Assembly (NCBI GenBank): GCA_016707705.1 | Contig: JADJHD010000031.1 | Coordinates: 1-64,000, forward strand | Source of the DNA: Bacteroidales bacterium | GTDB lineage: Bacteria; Bacteroidota; Bacteroidia; Bacteroidales; UBA4417 | DNA: 64,000 bases | Direction of reading: 5' to 3' | Notes under the pieces: generated by a model | What the model was told of the DNA's origin: nothing | Database searches by the model: none | The model's input: the letters and a program-made list of their open reading frames with translations, nothing else | Made by a program: the position numbers and the translations under genes | Shown: piece after piece, positions 33,714-43,155 of the stretch | Layout: each line of letters opens with the position of its first letter | How positions within the stretch are numbered: position 1 is the first letter of the stretch

Positions 33714-34349
33714 TTAGTGTTTGCTCAAATATGAAGCAACACCTTCAGCATCAGCTTTCATTCCTTCGTCACCCTTGTGCCAGTTTGCAGGACAAACTTC
33801 ACCGTTTTCTTCGAAGAACTGCAGAGCGTCAACCATGCGAAGAGCTTCTTCAACGTTGCGGCCAAGTGGAAGGTCATTCACGATCTGGTGACGTACGATA
33901 CCCTGCTTGTCGATGAGGAAAAGTCCGCGATAAGCAACAGGGTCACCTGAGAATTCTACATAGTCGTCATCCTCATTGTATTCCCACTCACCTGCCAGAA
34001 CATCGTAATTCTCAGCGATGGTCTTTGAAAGGTCAGCAACGATTGGGAAAGTAACGCCCTTGATGCCGCCATTGTTCTTCTCGGTATTGAGCCAAGCCCA
34101 ATGTGAGAATTTGCTGTCAACTGAACAGCCTACAACTACGGTGTTGCGTTTTTCGAATTCGCTGAGTTTATCCTGGAATGCTATGATTTCGGTTGGACAT
34201 ACGAATGTAAAATCGAGGGGATAGAAAAAGAAAACTACATGTTTCTTTCCGATGTACTGTGAGAGGGAGAATTTTTCTACAAATTCACCACCATTCACAA
34301 CTGCATCAGCTTCAAATAGAGGGGCTTTTTTACCTACTAAAACGGCCAT
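33714..34349 (-). CDS. 2-Cys peroxiredoxin, AhpC/Prx1 type
   Basis: A 211-residue thiol peroxidase reducing hydrogen peroxide and organic hydroperoxides. The peroxidatic Cys51 is in FYPLDFTFVCPTEI and the resolving cysteine in NGEVCPANWHKG (about residue 186). A slightly longer acidic insert (EWEYNEDDDYVEFSGD) separates them compared with E. coli AhpC. The reductant partner is not in the window. Single gene with its own promoter and terminator. Confidence 0.95.
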   Translation of the reverse strand: MAVLVGKKAPLFEADAVVNGGEFVEKFSLSQYIGKKHVVFFFYPLDFTFVCPTEIIAFQDKLSEFEKRNTVVVGCSVDSKFSHWAWLNTEKNNGGIKGVTFPIVADLSKTIAENYDVLAGEWEYNEDDDYVEFSGDPVAYRGLFLIDKQGIVRHQIVNDLPLGRNVEEALRMVDALQFFEENGEVCPANWHKGDEGMKADAEGVASYLSKH

Positions 34350-34846
34350 TTGTTTTATGTTTTTTAGTTATTAATTTAATTTTTTGCAAATATACTTCAA
34401 AATATCAACATCTCTACGCACACATTGCGAAGCATTTACGATAATTTAACCTTCAATATACCTAAGCTGTGTATGCATCAGTTTGTTGAACAATTATAAC
34501 GCAATGTTTTAGCAATTGTTCAAAAACTTAAACAAGAATCCGGGACTTTACGCTTACTATTCTTTAATTCAATTTTGCCTGTGGAATAACACTTTTCAGA
34601 GATTTTTTTCATCAGATTAATCAGTCTGTTTCCAAAAGTGTATATTTGTTTCTGCAATATGTTCAGACATATGAACAATTGCTCTGAAAGATTTGAATTC
34701 CGGCAGTTGCTGATAGCATTCTGATTTAATCTGATCAGCAGTCTGCAGATACTTTACACACGAATTCTACCATCAGAACTGCTTTTGAATGAATTGATTA
34801 AAAATCTTAGATTTACCTCTGAAAATTCATAAATCCTTCCATTTCC
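34350..34846. other. Divergent intergenic region, peroxiredoxin / GH38
   Basis: A 497-bp A+T-rich region. It holds the minus-strand promoter given separately, a 10-bp perfect inverted repeat (TTGAACAATT 34486-34495 and AATTGTTCAA 34514-34523, loop 18), and before the GH38 gene a possible TTG (34794-34796), 17-base spacer and TACCTCTG (34814-34821), one mismatch from consensus. No ORF or known RNA is seen. Confidence 0.5.
34387..34394 (-). promoter_or_regulatory. -7 element of the peroxiredoxin gene
   Basis: On the minus strand TATATTTG fits TAnnTTTG, about 38 bases before the ATG at 34349. Confidence 0.5.
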
Positions 34847-37800
34847 ATGAAATCAATCCTGACCCTCCTCCTGTTTTGTGTTTTTTATCTTGCCGTCCAC
34901 GCCCAGGTGAATGTACCGGTATTTGGTAAAATCAACTATCTGAAAGGATATGTTAAAGAAATAAGGGGAGAGAATATAGGCTATGCTTCCGTGCTTCCTG
35001 ATTTTGCCTCAACAGCATTATTAACCCGTTGCACCGATGGCAAGTATGATATTGAATGGGAAACTGAGGCTGTGCCGGCAAATACCCGTGATGAGTTTGT
35101 CTATTTTGCCTGGGTAGCAGCCCATTCAAAAAACACAAGTCATGGCGAACGTCATTTCGATCTTTTTGTAAACGATCAGAAAGCCCTGACTTTCACAACC
35201 TACAAGGAAAAGAAATTCCCTTTCTGGAATTTTGATGGGACCAATGGAGTATCCACTGTTTTTGAGTGGAAAATGGATGATGGTGCCGGTGACGCTCATG
35301 GTTATATGTATCTGAAAGTGCCAGTTTCCTTGCTGGAAAAGGGTAAGCCTGCAAGGATCAGGATTGTGGGACAGGCGGAGGATAGCCGCGACTGGTATAT
35401 GACTTTCAAGTATGAATTTGCTGAAACCATTCAGGTTAATCCGGTTTCGTTGGTCACCATTGACGACAAGCAGCCACTGGTGGTGATGGCCACTCATTTT
35501 GGAAAGGATGCTCCGCTTACAGTCACTGTTGATGGAAAGGACCGCTACCAGTTTATCCTGAAGGCCGGACTGAACACCTTTGAAATCTATTATCCTGTAG
35601 TTAAGGAACCAACAATTGTAAAAGTTGAAGCCATTCAGAAGGGAATGCCTGCAAAGACCTTCAATGTTACTGTTAAGCCGGTGGTTTACAGGGATATCAA
35701 TCTTATTCACCATGCCCATTATGATGTGGGTTACTCTCATTTGCAGGAGGAAGTAGTGCAAATTCACAACAGGAATATCGCGAATGCATTACGATATATC
35801 GAGCAGACCCGCAACTACCCTGAGGATGCTAAATTCCGCTGGAACATAGAAACCACCCTGGCTATTGAAAACTTCATGAAGATCGCCACTCCTGAACAGA
35901 AGGAGAAACTGATCAAGGGGATTCGTGATGGATATATCGGAATCGGAGCATTTTATGCGAATATCATGACCGGTATCTGCCAGCCTGAGGAACTTTTCCA
36001 GCTGAACAGCTATGCCCGCGAGCTGGAATTGCAATATGGTATTCGTATACCTGCTGCCATGCTGGGTGATATTCCGGGAATTACCTGGTCGAGCATACCG
36101 GCAATGGCCCGCACAGGAATAAAGTATTTCTCCGATGGTCCCAATTATGTTGGAGCCTATCCCTACGATGGCGACAGGGTAGGAAATTCGAACCGCAACT
36201 GGAAGGACAGGCCCTTCTGGTGGGTATCACCTTCGGGAGAGGAGAAGATTCTCTTCTGGATGGCCGGCAAGGGGTATAGCTCCTGGCATGGATTCAAGGC
36301 AGGAGATATTGCCACTGAAAGGGGAAAGAAAAGGATTTCAGCCTATATGGATGAGCTGGTTGCAAGCGGATATCCCTATGAAATGGTGCAGTGGCGCTAT
36401 AACATAGTTGCTGATAATGGTCCAACCGATAGCCTCGTCTCCAATTTCGTGAAGGACTGGAATAGCAGGTATAAATCACCACATATCAGACTGAACACCG
36501 TCGACAGGATGTTTGCAGAATTTGAAAAACGCTACGGACAGCAATTGCCAAGTTTCAGTGGTGACATGAGTCCCTACTGGGAAGATGGCGCCTATTCCAC
36601 AGCCGCAGAAATGGCCATGAACCGCGTCAATAGCGAGCAACTCACCGTTCTTGGAAAAGTATATTCAATCCTGAATGCAGGCAATTATCCCGCTGATTTG
36701 ATGAATCAAGCCTGGAAGAACGTTCTTCTCTGGGATGAGCATACATGGGGAGCCTATAACAGCATCTCCGATCCTGATCTTCCTTTTGTGGTCTCACAAT
36801 GGGAGTTCAAAAAAGCATATGCACTTCGCGCCGATTCCCTGGTGAAGGAAATCCGCAAGCCGCTGTTCAAAGCTGACAACAGCAAGCTCCCCACAGAAAT
36901 GGATGTGGTGAATCCCTCTTCCTGGGACAGGTCCGACGTGGTATATCTCGATAAGGAAACAGCCGCTTTAGTAAAAACAGTTAAGGATCAGAATGGCAAA
37001 CAGCTGGTTTCCCAAACTCTTTCAGATGGCAGGATGGCAGTGCTCGTGAGTGTTCCAGCCCTTTCCGCAATCCGTCTGCAATTGGTTCGTGATGAGCAGA
37101 AAGTGGATATTGCTTTTGGAAACTCAGAGCCAAATAAGCTTGAAAACAAGAAGCTGCAACTGGAATTCAATTCAGAAACAGGAAGCATCAGCAGTCTGAA
37201 GATTAAGAGCCTTGGACTGGAACTGGTAAATGACAGCCTTTATTCCGGAATGGATGAGCTTCTTTATGTGGCAGGTCGGAATCCCTCTTCAGCGGCTGTA
37301 AATAAAGGTACCAAAATCTCTTTGGTTGAGAGTGGTCCGGTGCTGACTACCATCCGTACCGAAGGTTCTGCGCCCGGTTGCAACTCATTTAGCCGTGAAG
37401 TAACCGTATTTGCTGATCTTGACAAGGTTGAAGTAACCAACATGGTGGACAAGAAAGCTATTCGTGAAAAGGAATCCCTTCATTTCGCCTTTCCTTTCAA
37501 TATCCCTGCATCAAAAATGCGTTTCAATACCGGCTGGGGCGGAATTTTCCAGCCAGGCTCAGGACAACTGGAAGGTGCAAATCAGGATTATTATTCGATC
37601 AATCATTGGTGTGACGTCTCGAATCAGCAATATGGTGTTAGTCTTCTCGTGAAAGAGGCTTGTCTTGTTGAACCCGGTACCATGCTTGACGAAACACCCG
37701 GAAAATGGGGAGTGAAAACATGGAAGGTAAAGCCCGACACTATTCCAGTAATCTTTTCCTATGTGATGAATAACTACTGGCACACCAACTATAAAGCCGA

Positions 37801-38182
37801 TCAGGAAGGTCCTGTGACATTCCATTATGCCTTGTTGCCACATGGAATATTCTCGGAAGCAGAGACTGAGCGTGCCGGAATGGCCTTCAATCAGCCATTG
37901 ATTGTAGTCCCGGCCGTTGGAAAGCAGCCTGCAGCCAGCCTCTTTACCATATCAAATTCCAATGTGATTGCTACTTCCATCGTTCCGGAGCGGCAGGGAC
38001 TGAGAATTCGTCTGTTCAACGCAGGCGGCGCTCCTGAATCCTTCAGCATCAAATGGCAGCAGTTTCAGCCGACATCAATCAGGATCAGTGGTGAAAAGGA
38101 AGAGACAAAGGCAAGTCCTCAAACCGGAGAGTTGAAGATCCCGGCGCATGGAATAATGGAAATAGAGGTACTGAAGTTTTAG
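34847..38182 (+). CDS. Secreted glycoside hydrolase family 38-like alpha-mannosidase
   Basis: A 1111-residue exported enzyme. Signal peptide (about 1-20, FYLAVHAQ); an N-terminal beta domain (about 25-270) that is extra to the family; the GH38 catalytic barrel starts at about 282 with INLIHHAHYDVGYSH, the metal-binding HxH/D motif. The predicted nucleophile Asp is in MLGDIPGITWSSIP (about residue 405). Then come helical and C-terminal beta domains. Members remove alpha-mannose from glycans and use zinc. The length and the extra N-terminal domain place it in a Bacteroidota subgroup. Linkage specificity cannot be told. Confidence 0.87.
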   Translation: MKSILTLLLFCVFYLAVHAQVNVPVFGKINYLKGYVKEIRGENIGYASVLPDFASTALLTRCTDGKYDIEWETEAVPANTRDEFVYFAWVAAHSKNTSHGERHFDLFVNDQKALTFTTYKEKKFPFWNFDGTNGVSTVFEWKMDDGAGDAHGYMYLKVPVSLLEKGKPARIRIVGQAEDSRDWYMTFKYEFAETIQVNPVSLVTIDDKQPLVVMATHFGKDAPLTVTVDGKDRYQFILKAGLNTFEIYYPVVKEPTIVKVEAIQKGMPAKTFNVTVKPVVYRDINLIHHAHYDVGYSHLQEEVVQIHNRNIANALRYIEQTRNYPEDAKFRWNIETTLAIENFMKIATPEQKEKLIKGIRDGYIGIGAFYANIMTGICQPEELFQLNSYARELELQYGIRIPAAMLGDIPGITWSSIPAMARTGIKYFSDGPNYVGAYPYDGDRVGNSNRNWKDRPFWWVSPSGEEKILFWMAGKGYSSWHGFKAGDIATERGKKRISAYMDELVASGYPYEMVQWRYNIVADNGPTDSLVSNFVKDWNSRYKSPHIRLNTVDRMFAEFEKRYGQQLPSFSGDMSPYWEDGAYSTAAEMAMNRVNSEQLTVLGKVYSILNAGNYPADLMNQAWKNVLLWDEHTWGAYNSISDPDLPFVVSQWEFKKAYALRADSLVKEIRKPLFKADNSKLPTEMDVVNPSSWDRSDVVYLDKETAALVKTVKDQNGKQLVSQTLSDGRMAVLVSVPALSAIRLQLVRDEQKVDIAFGNSEPNKLENKKLQLEFNSETGSISSLKIKSLGLELVNDSLYSGMDELLYVAGRNPSSAAVNKGTKISLVESGPVLTTIRTEGSAPGCNSFSREVTVFADLDKVEVTNMVDKKAIREKESLHFAFPFNIPASKMRFNTGWGGIFQPGSGQLEGANQDYYSINHWCDVSNQQYGVSLLVKEACLVEPGTMLDETPGKWGVKTWKVKPDTIPVIFSYVMNNYWHTNYKADQEGPVTFHYALLPHGIFSEAETERAGMAFNQPLIVVPAVGKQPAASLFTISNSNVIATSIVPERQGLRIRLFNAGGAPESFSIKWQQFQPTSIRISGEKEETKASPQTGELKIPAHGIMEIEVLKF

Positions 38183-38213
38183 AATTTAAAACCAGAGATA
38201 AATCTTGCAGATT

Positions 38214-39401
38214 CTACCGTTCGGTGATATTCAGGTTGTTCCTGAAGAGTTCACGTGAATCGGAGATATAGAGTTGCATATCAGCGAAATCCATGGCACT
38301 CATAAAGCCTGAATCTGATTCAAATTGCTTTACGGGAAGAATGTAATACTGCCTTTTGCCGTAACGAATAGGATTGTAGACCCAGGTAAGATGATATCCT
38401 GCATCCTTGATACGTGTCCTGCCATTCTCCTTTACTAGCGTTATATCGAACATGGCACCGCCATCAGTGTAGCGCTTCCTCTGGTTTGAAACATAATTCC
38501 CAAGTGACCATGCAACAAGTCTTTGGGAGTGAAGACTATCCGGTTTCTGCCATTCCATTTTCTGAATTACATGAGGATGCGATCCAATGATGTAATCGGC
38601 ACCATTCAGGAAGCAGAATTCGGCAATATCTTTCTGGTAAGCATTGGGCTCACGCTGGTATTCTTCCCCCCAGTGAATGAAAATGAACACAGCATCAGGA
38701 TTCATGCTTTTAGCCTTTTTCAGATCCTCACTGATCTTATTCTTGTCGATGAGGTTCACAACCGTACCTTCCGGAACTGGAATTCCATTGGTGCCATAGG
38801 TGTAATTCAGAAATGCCAGTTTAAAGCCTTTCTGCTCCACAATAAGAGGTGTCCTTTCCTTCCATTCGGTTTCAGTGGCATATGTGCCCATGTGCATGAT
38901 ACCAAGGCTGTCGAGCATCCATGAAGTCCGCTTAACCCCTTTCCCGCCACGGTCGCAGCAGTGATTATTGGCTGTTCCGAGTATATCGATTCCGGCTGAT
39001 ATGAGTCCGTTTACCAGATCATCAGGTGAGCTGAAGGCGGGATATCCGGAATAGGGCTTACCGGCAAGAGTGGTTTCAAGGTTTGCAATGGCAAGATCGT
39101 AGCTTTCAATTAACGGTCTGACATACTGGAAGCAGGAATCGTAAATGTATTTTCCCAGACTGTCGTTCCAGGCTGATTCAACCTGTGGCATATGCTGCAT
39201 GATATCTCCCATGAAAATCAGGCTGATTTCAGGGTTTGAAGGCGGGGTTGGTTGTGGTTGTCCGTTTAAAAGGTATGAGGGTTTTGAAAGCAGAAAAACA
39301 GCAAGCACTACAGCCACACTCCAGGGGAGGAGGTGATTGCGGGCAATTTTGCCGGTGAAAATGCTGAGTCCTGAATACCAGGGCTTTTTTTCTGTTTTCA
39401 T
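38214..39401 (-). CDS. CapA family protein (PGA_cap metallophosphatase-like)
   Basis: A 395-residue membrane-anchored protein with one N-terminal TM segment (about 25-45, LPWSVAVVLAVFLLS) and a CapA domain. Typical features are SLIFMGDIMQHMPQ (about 81-94), AIANLETTLAG, DILGTANNHCCDRGGKG, FIHWGEEYQREPN and IIGSHPHVIQKMEW, which line a calcineurin-like metal site. The family was named for poly-gamma-glutamate capsule synthesis, but most Bacteroidota members have unknown substrates. The LpxR-like gene is 31 bp upstream in the same direction. Confidence 0.88.
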   Translation of the reverse strand: MKTEKKPWYSGLSIFTGKIARNHLLPWSVAVVLAVFLLSKPSYLLNGQPQPTPPSNPEISLIFMGDIMQHMPQVESAWNDSLGKYIYDSCFQYVRPLIESYDLAIANLETTLAGKPYSGYPAFSSPDDLVNGLISAGIDILGTANNHCCDRGGKGVKRTSWMLDSLGIMHMGTYATETEWKERTPLIVEQKGFKLAFLNYTYGTNGIPVPEGTVVNLIDKNKISEDLKKAKSMNPDAVFIFIHWGEEYQREPNAYQKDIAEFCFLNGADYIIGSHPHVIQKMEWQKPDSLHSQRLVAWSLGNYVSNQRKRYTDGGAMFDITLVKENGRTRIKDAGYHLTWVYNPIRYGKRQYYILPVKQFESDSGFMSAMDFADMQLYISDSRELFRNNLNITER

Positions 39402-39432
39402 TTCTCTTTGATTTTTTGGAAGTTCCGTTTGA

Positions 39433-40944
39433 TTAAAGATTGAATATCAATTGGATCCTTCCCCATTTATGCGATAGTCCGCCATCGAACTCAGAAGTCA
39501 GCCAGTGCTGGGCCAGTTCAATTCCTGTGCCTTTGTAGCTCACCCTGAAACCGAAGTCGGCTTTTCCGACAAGGCGCCTGACATCACCTGCCTTTAAAAC
39601 AAAAATATTATCCCTGTTGAGGAGTCCGCCCTGCAATGTTGCATCATAGCCAACGGCATATCCTTCGGCATGGATAAAGAAATAATACTGCCAGGCTGAC
39701 TTCCTTGGGCCCAAGGTCTGCATCCCGTTGGATTCAAACCTGCCAGCATGCATATTGAAGCCTGCACCGCCCTGTGTGTATAAGGTCCCGGCCCTGGCAA
39801 GGGCTGTGCCCGAAAACTCAAAACCGGGCCTTGAAATAAGTGTTTTCTCTAAACTGATATTATAATTGAGGATGACATCAGTCTTAATCTGTGATTCCCA
39901 ACCGAGCGGTTTATCGTTGGTGGGGAAAGTCTTGTGAACCAAGGTCTGAAGGTAGGCTCCGGGGGAATAGGGCCCCAAATACCCGAACCAGGCTTCGTTG
40001 GTGATTTTTATCTTTCGGTTGGCGTCAATGTTCTGCTTCGAATAACCAAGCACCAGAATGGAGGAATAGGGCCTGTCGTTATCAAAGGTGGGCTCAATCC
40101 TGGTATCCCTGGGAGTGTACATATTCTGCACCAACTGAAGGGAATAGACAGATCTTGAGGGATGCCTGTAGGGAATCATAAGCCTTGCAAGCTTCATCTG
40201 GCTGATCCATGCTGATTGAAGTCTGAAGGTTACACCATTTGTGAAGTAACGATCCGTATTGGCATAGGTGATAAGGTCATTCTCAAAAATTACAGAGAGA
40301 TTGCTGCGGGTATCGATGCGTTCTTCCACCCAGCGGATTCCCGGAATATCCCTGTGCGAGAAGGACTTTGCAGTATCCGGAACAGGAAGTACCAGTGTTT
40401 TCTGCCGTCCGGGGCGAAGTGAATCAGGAACCTTGCTTACTTCAATCAGACTGTCAATATTCTGCAATACAGGTTCAGGTATTGCCTGTTTCGCATTCCT
40501 TGCAATTTTACCGGGAGTGTTTCGGGGAAAATATCTTGAGGCTGATTTTTCAAGGTCCTTGAAATTCACCGGAAGAGGATCATTTTCAGCATCAAAGAGT
40601 ATGAGGTCGTATTGTTTCCGGATAGGGTGCAAGTCGATGCGGACTTTATCCCCGTTACGTTTCACAAATTCCAGATTGCCAGAGGATGAGGAAATCAGGG
40701 GAATATGGAATGAGGCCAGTATTTGCTGTATACTGCCATTATAATTTTCATCTCCGGTTGTTGATGCGATTGCAGGGTCGAGCACCACAGCAGCGGGCTG
40801 ATCGATTACCTGGGCAGGTTCAGGGGAGGCAACAGGAATCTTCTCCCCGGGAGATTGCCTTTGCTGGCAAGCTGACAGGAAGAGGATGATGATAAGGCTT
40901 AGAAGTCCCCTTTTCACTTGATTATTAATGCCTTTAACCTGCAA
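39433..40944 (-). CDS. LpxR-like lipid A deacylase (DUF2219) with long N-terminal extension
   Basis: A 503-residue outer-membrane protein. The signal has a lipobox-like LFLSACQQ (about 19-26). The first about 200 residues are Pro/Ser-rich and not part of the family. The barrel follows with the LpxR/DUF2219 signature (SVIFENDLITYANTDRYFTNGVTF, about 215-238, where Asn and Asp residues bind calcium in LpxR). The expected reaction is removal of the 3'-acyloxyacyl group from lipid A. Catalytic residues could not be fixed individually. It lies between the CapA gene and a barrel gene. Confidence 0.78.
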   Translation of the reverse strand: MQVKGINNQVKRGLLSLIIILFLSACQQRQSPGEKIPVASPEPAQVIDQPAAVVLDPAIASTTGDENYNGSIQQILASFHIPLISSSSGNLEFVKRNGDKVRIDLHPIRKQYDLILFDAENDPLPVNFKDLEKSASRYFPRNTPGKIARNAKQAIPEPVLQNIDSLIEVSKVPDSLRPGRQKTLVLPVPDTAKSFSHRDIPGIRWVEERIDTRSNLSVIFENDLITYANTDRYFTNGVTFRLQSAWISQMKLARLMIPYRHPSRSVYSLQLVQNMYTPRDTRIEPTFDNDRPYSSILVLGYSKQNIDANRKIKITNEAWFGYLGPYSPGAYLQTLVHKTFPTNDKPLGWESQIKTDVILNYNISLEKTLISRPGFEFSGTALARAGTLYTQGGAGFNMHAGRFESNGMQTLGPRKSAWQYYFFIHAEGYAVGYDATLQGGLLNRDNIFVLKAGDVRRLVGKADFGFRVSYKGTGIELAQHWLTSEFDGGLSHKWGRIQLIFNL

Positions 40945-40983
40945 AGGTAAGTAAAAGATGCGGCAGGATTGGGTTGGAGGATT

Positions 40984-41841
40984 TTATTCCTCCGGGAAGA
41001 GGAAACTATTCAGTGAGAATCGCAAATAGAAACCGGCGCCGGGCTTATATTTCTTGTAGCCTTCCAGGTCTACATTAATGAAATGTGCATTGAATCCCGG
41101 TTCAACGGAGATATTCCCAAAGCGAAGGTTTAATCCGCCGCTTAGGAACATTCCCCAACCGATACCGCCTTGCTTGACGTTGAGAGTCTGAGAGTTGGGT
41201 CCAACATAAATACCGTTGATATAATTATTGATGATGGTAAATTCCCTTTCATCAATATAGAAGGATGATTTTACAACGGTTGTATTATTCAGGTTCAGTC
41301 CTCCGATCACAAACCAGCTCATCTGATCCGAGATAGGGAAATTTTTGCGGAGACCCACATCGATATAGACTCTCTTCTCTTCACCCCTGATCGGGCATAG
41401 GGTAAGATCGGGGAAGGTGGTGAAGGGTTTGGGCTTTGTGAATGTTAGTGCATCCTGGGTAACAAACTTCACATAATTGAATTCAAAGAATAATGCATAT
41501 TCATCATTGAAGGTGTATTGTCCATAGATGCCCGGCATGATGGAAATCTTGTAGTGCATGTTGGTTGGCCAGCCTCCTTCATCAATAAACACGGTATCAA
41601 TGGCTCCCAGTCTGTAATAGATGGTGTCATAGAAAACCTTGTTTTTCATTACCCAGTTGGTGGTATTGATATTCCCTGATGTGCCGTTGTAGTAATTGGC
41701 AGTATATTTTGATGGCATGTACACTCCTACATTCAGTCCGAATTCAAAGCCTTTTGAATCATCGGATTGTGCCTTTAAAACGGAAGGAAACAGCAGGCTG
41801 ATGAATGCCACAGCCAGTATGAGGAAAGCAGACTTTTTCAT
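40984..41841 (-). CDS. Outer-membrane beta-barrel protein
   Basis: A 285-residue predicted outer-membrane protein: signal peptide (about 1-25, FPSVLKAQ), then repeated amphipathic strands (GFEFGLNVGVYMPSKYTANY, GIYGQYTFNDEYALFFEFNY, GWGMFLSGGLNLRFGNISVE) and an aromatic-rich end (GAGFYLRFSLNSFLF). It resembles the PorT/OmpA-like small barrels of Bacteroidota, with no identified function. It is a neighbour of the LpxR-like gene in the same orientation. Confidence 0.72.
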   Translation of the reverse strand: MKKSAFLILAVAFISLLFPSVLKAQSDDSKGFEFGLNVGVYMPSKYTANYYNGTSGNINTTNWVMKNKVFYDTIYYRLGAIDTVFIDEGGWPTNMHYKISIMPGIYGQYTFNDEYALFFEFNYVKFVTQDALTFTKPKPFTTFPDLTLCPIRGEEKRVYIDVGLRKNFPISDQMSWFVIGGLNLNNTTVVKSSFYIDEREFTIINNYINGIYVGPNSQTLNVKQGGIGWGMFLSGGLNLRFGNISVEPGFNAHFINVDLEGYKKYKPGAGFYLRFSLNSFLFPEE

Positions 41842-41889
41842 GAAATTGATCTTTACTGCAAAGATAATAGGAAAGATATGCTCAAAGCA

Positions 41890-43155
41890 TCAGCCAATGA
41901 ACAAGCTGAACAATAAACGGATATTCAGATAGGCTACAAGTCCGCCAATCACCAGCAGCAATAGAGTGAGAGGTTTTGAATTCACATATTTCCCCATTAC
42001 ATTTCGTGAAGAGGTGAGGTAAATCTGCAGAAAGATAGTGAATGGCAACTGAATGCTGAGCAGCATCTGGGAGATGATAAGTCCCTTGAAAGGATCCGAA
42101 ATCAGGAATATAACTACTAAGGCGACCAGCAACGAAATGGCCACTCCCAGCCGACTGTGATTATCCTTAAGATCGAAGGGCTCATTGTACATTCCTGCAA
42201 AGATGCTGCCTCCTGCCATGGCTGAAGTTACTGTGGATGCAACTCCTGCGAACAGAAGAGCAACTGCAAAAATATCTGAGGCATTCCTGCCAAGCAGGGG
42301 TTGAAGCATGGCCTGTGCCTGCTGCAGTTCGGAAACAGGTATCTTGAAATGAAAGAAGGTAGCTGCCGCCATCAGAATCATGGCTGAATTGATAGCCCAT
42401 CCAACAATCATTGAGAAAAGGGTATCAAGGAATTCAAATCTAAGCTGCTTGTGAATCACTTTTTCATCTTCCCGGTTCCATTGTCTGCTCTGGATAATCT
42501 CCGAATGCAGAAAGAGGTTATGGGGCATCACAACGGCTCCCAACACACTCATTACCACAATCATGGATCCGTCAGGAATCACAGGTTTCACCCATCCCAC
42601 AGCGGCCTGTCCCCAATCAATTGAAGTAAGGCTAAGCTCATAAATAAAGGAAAGTCCTATGATGGAAACGAATCCGATAATCCATTTTTCAAGCTTGCGA
42701 TAGGAATTGGAAAACAGCAGGATGATTACGGTAAGTAGAGTTATGACAGCACCCACCTTGATGGGAATATCGAACAGCATGTTCAGGGCTATGGCTCCTC
42801 CCAGAAGTTCAGCAAGGGAGGTGGAGATGGAGGCAATCATGGCCGAGCCCAGCAATGTTCTTGACACAGATGGCCGAGTGTGTAGTGTGGCAGCTTCTGA
42901 AAGGCAAAGACCTGTAGCGATTCCAAGATGAGCTACGTTGTGCTGCAATACTATCAGCATGATGGTGGAAAGGGTTACCATCCATAGCAACTGATAGCCA
43001 TAATCGGAGCCCGCTGCCAGGTTTGAAGCCCAATTGCCCGGATCGATGAATCCTACCGTAACCAGCAGGCCGGGACCAATGTACTTGAGGATCTCCAACC
43101 CCCCAAATACAGGCTTGCGGCCATCTTTATCGATATTCTTCAGAAACTGGAACAT
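41890..43155 (-). CDS. Nramp family divalent metal transporter
   Basis: A 421-residue inner-membrane importer for Mn2+ or Fe2+ coupled to protons. About 11 membrane segments are seen. The metal-site motifs are DPGN (38-41, in VTVGFIDPGNWASN) in TM1 and MPHNLFLHS (about 205) in TM6. The length is at the short end of the family and the N-terminus carries a short KDGRKPVFGG. Mn versus Fe preference cannot be told; MntH is the usual name. The gene is alone on the minus strand. Confidence 0.93.
   Translation of the reverse strand: MFQFLKNIDKDGRKPVFGGLEILKYIGPGLLVTVGFIDPGNWASNLAAGSDYGYQLLWMVTLSTIMLIVLQHNVAHLGIATGLCLSEAATLHTRPSVSRTLLGSAMIASISTSLAELLGGAIALNMLFDIPIKVGAVITLLTVIILLFSNSYRKLEKWIIGFVSIIGLSFIYELSLTSIDWGQAAVGWVKPVIPDGSMIVVMSVLGAVVMPHNLFLHSEIIQSRQWNREDEKVIHKQLRFEFLDTLFSMIVGWAINSAMILMAAATFFHFKIPVSELQQAQAMLQPLLGRNASDIFAVALLFAGVASTVTSAMAGGSIFAGMYNEPFDLKDNHSRLGVAISLLVALVVIFLISDPFKGLIISQMLLSIQLPFTIFLQIYLTSSRNVMGKYVNSKPLTLLLLVIGGLVAYLNIRLLFSLFIG

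Noticed and set aside
35126..35767. Minus-strand frame of 213 codons
   Set aside because: Antisense to the GH38 gene and without family signs.
40268..40744. Plus-strand frame of 158 codons
   Set aside because: Antisense to the LpxR-like gene, Ser/Arg-rich shadow composition.
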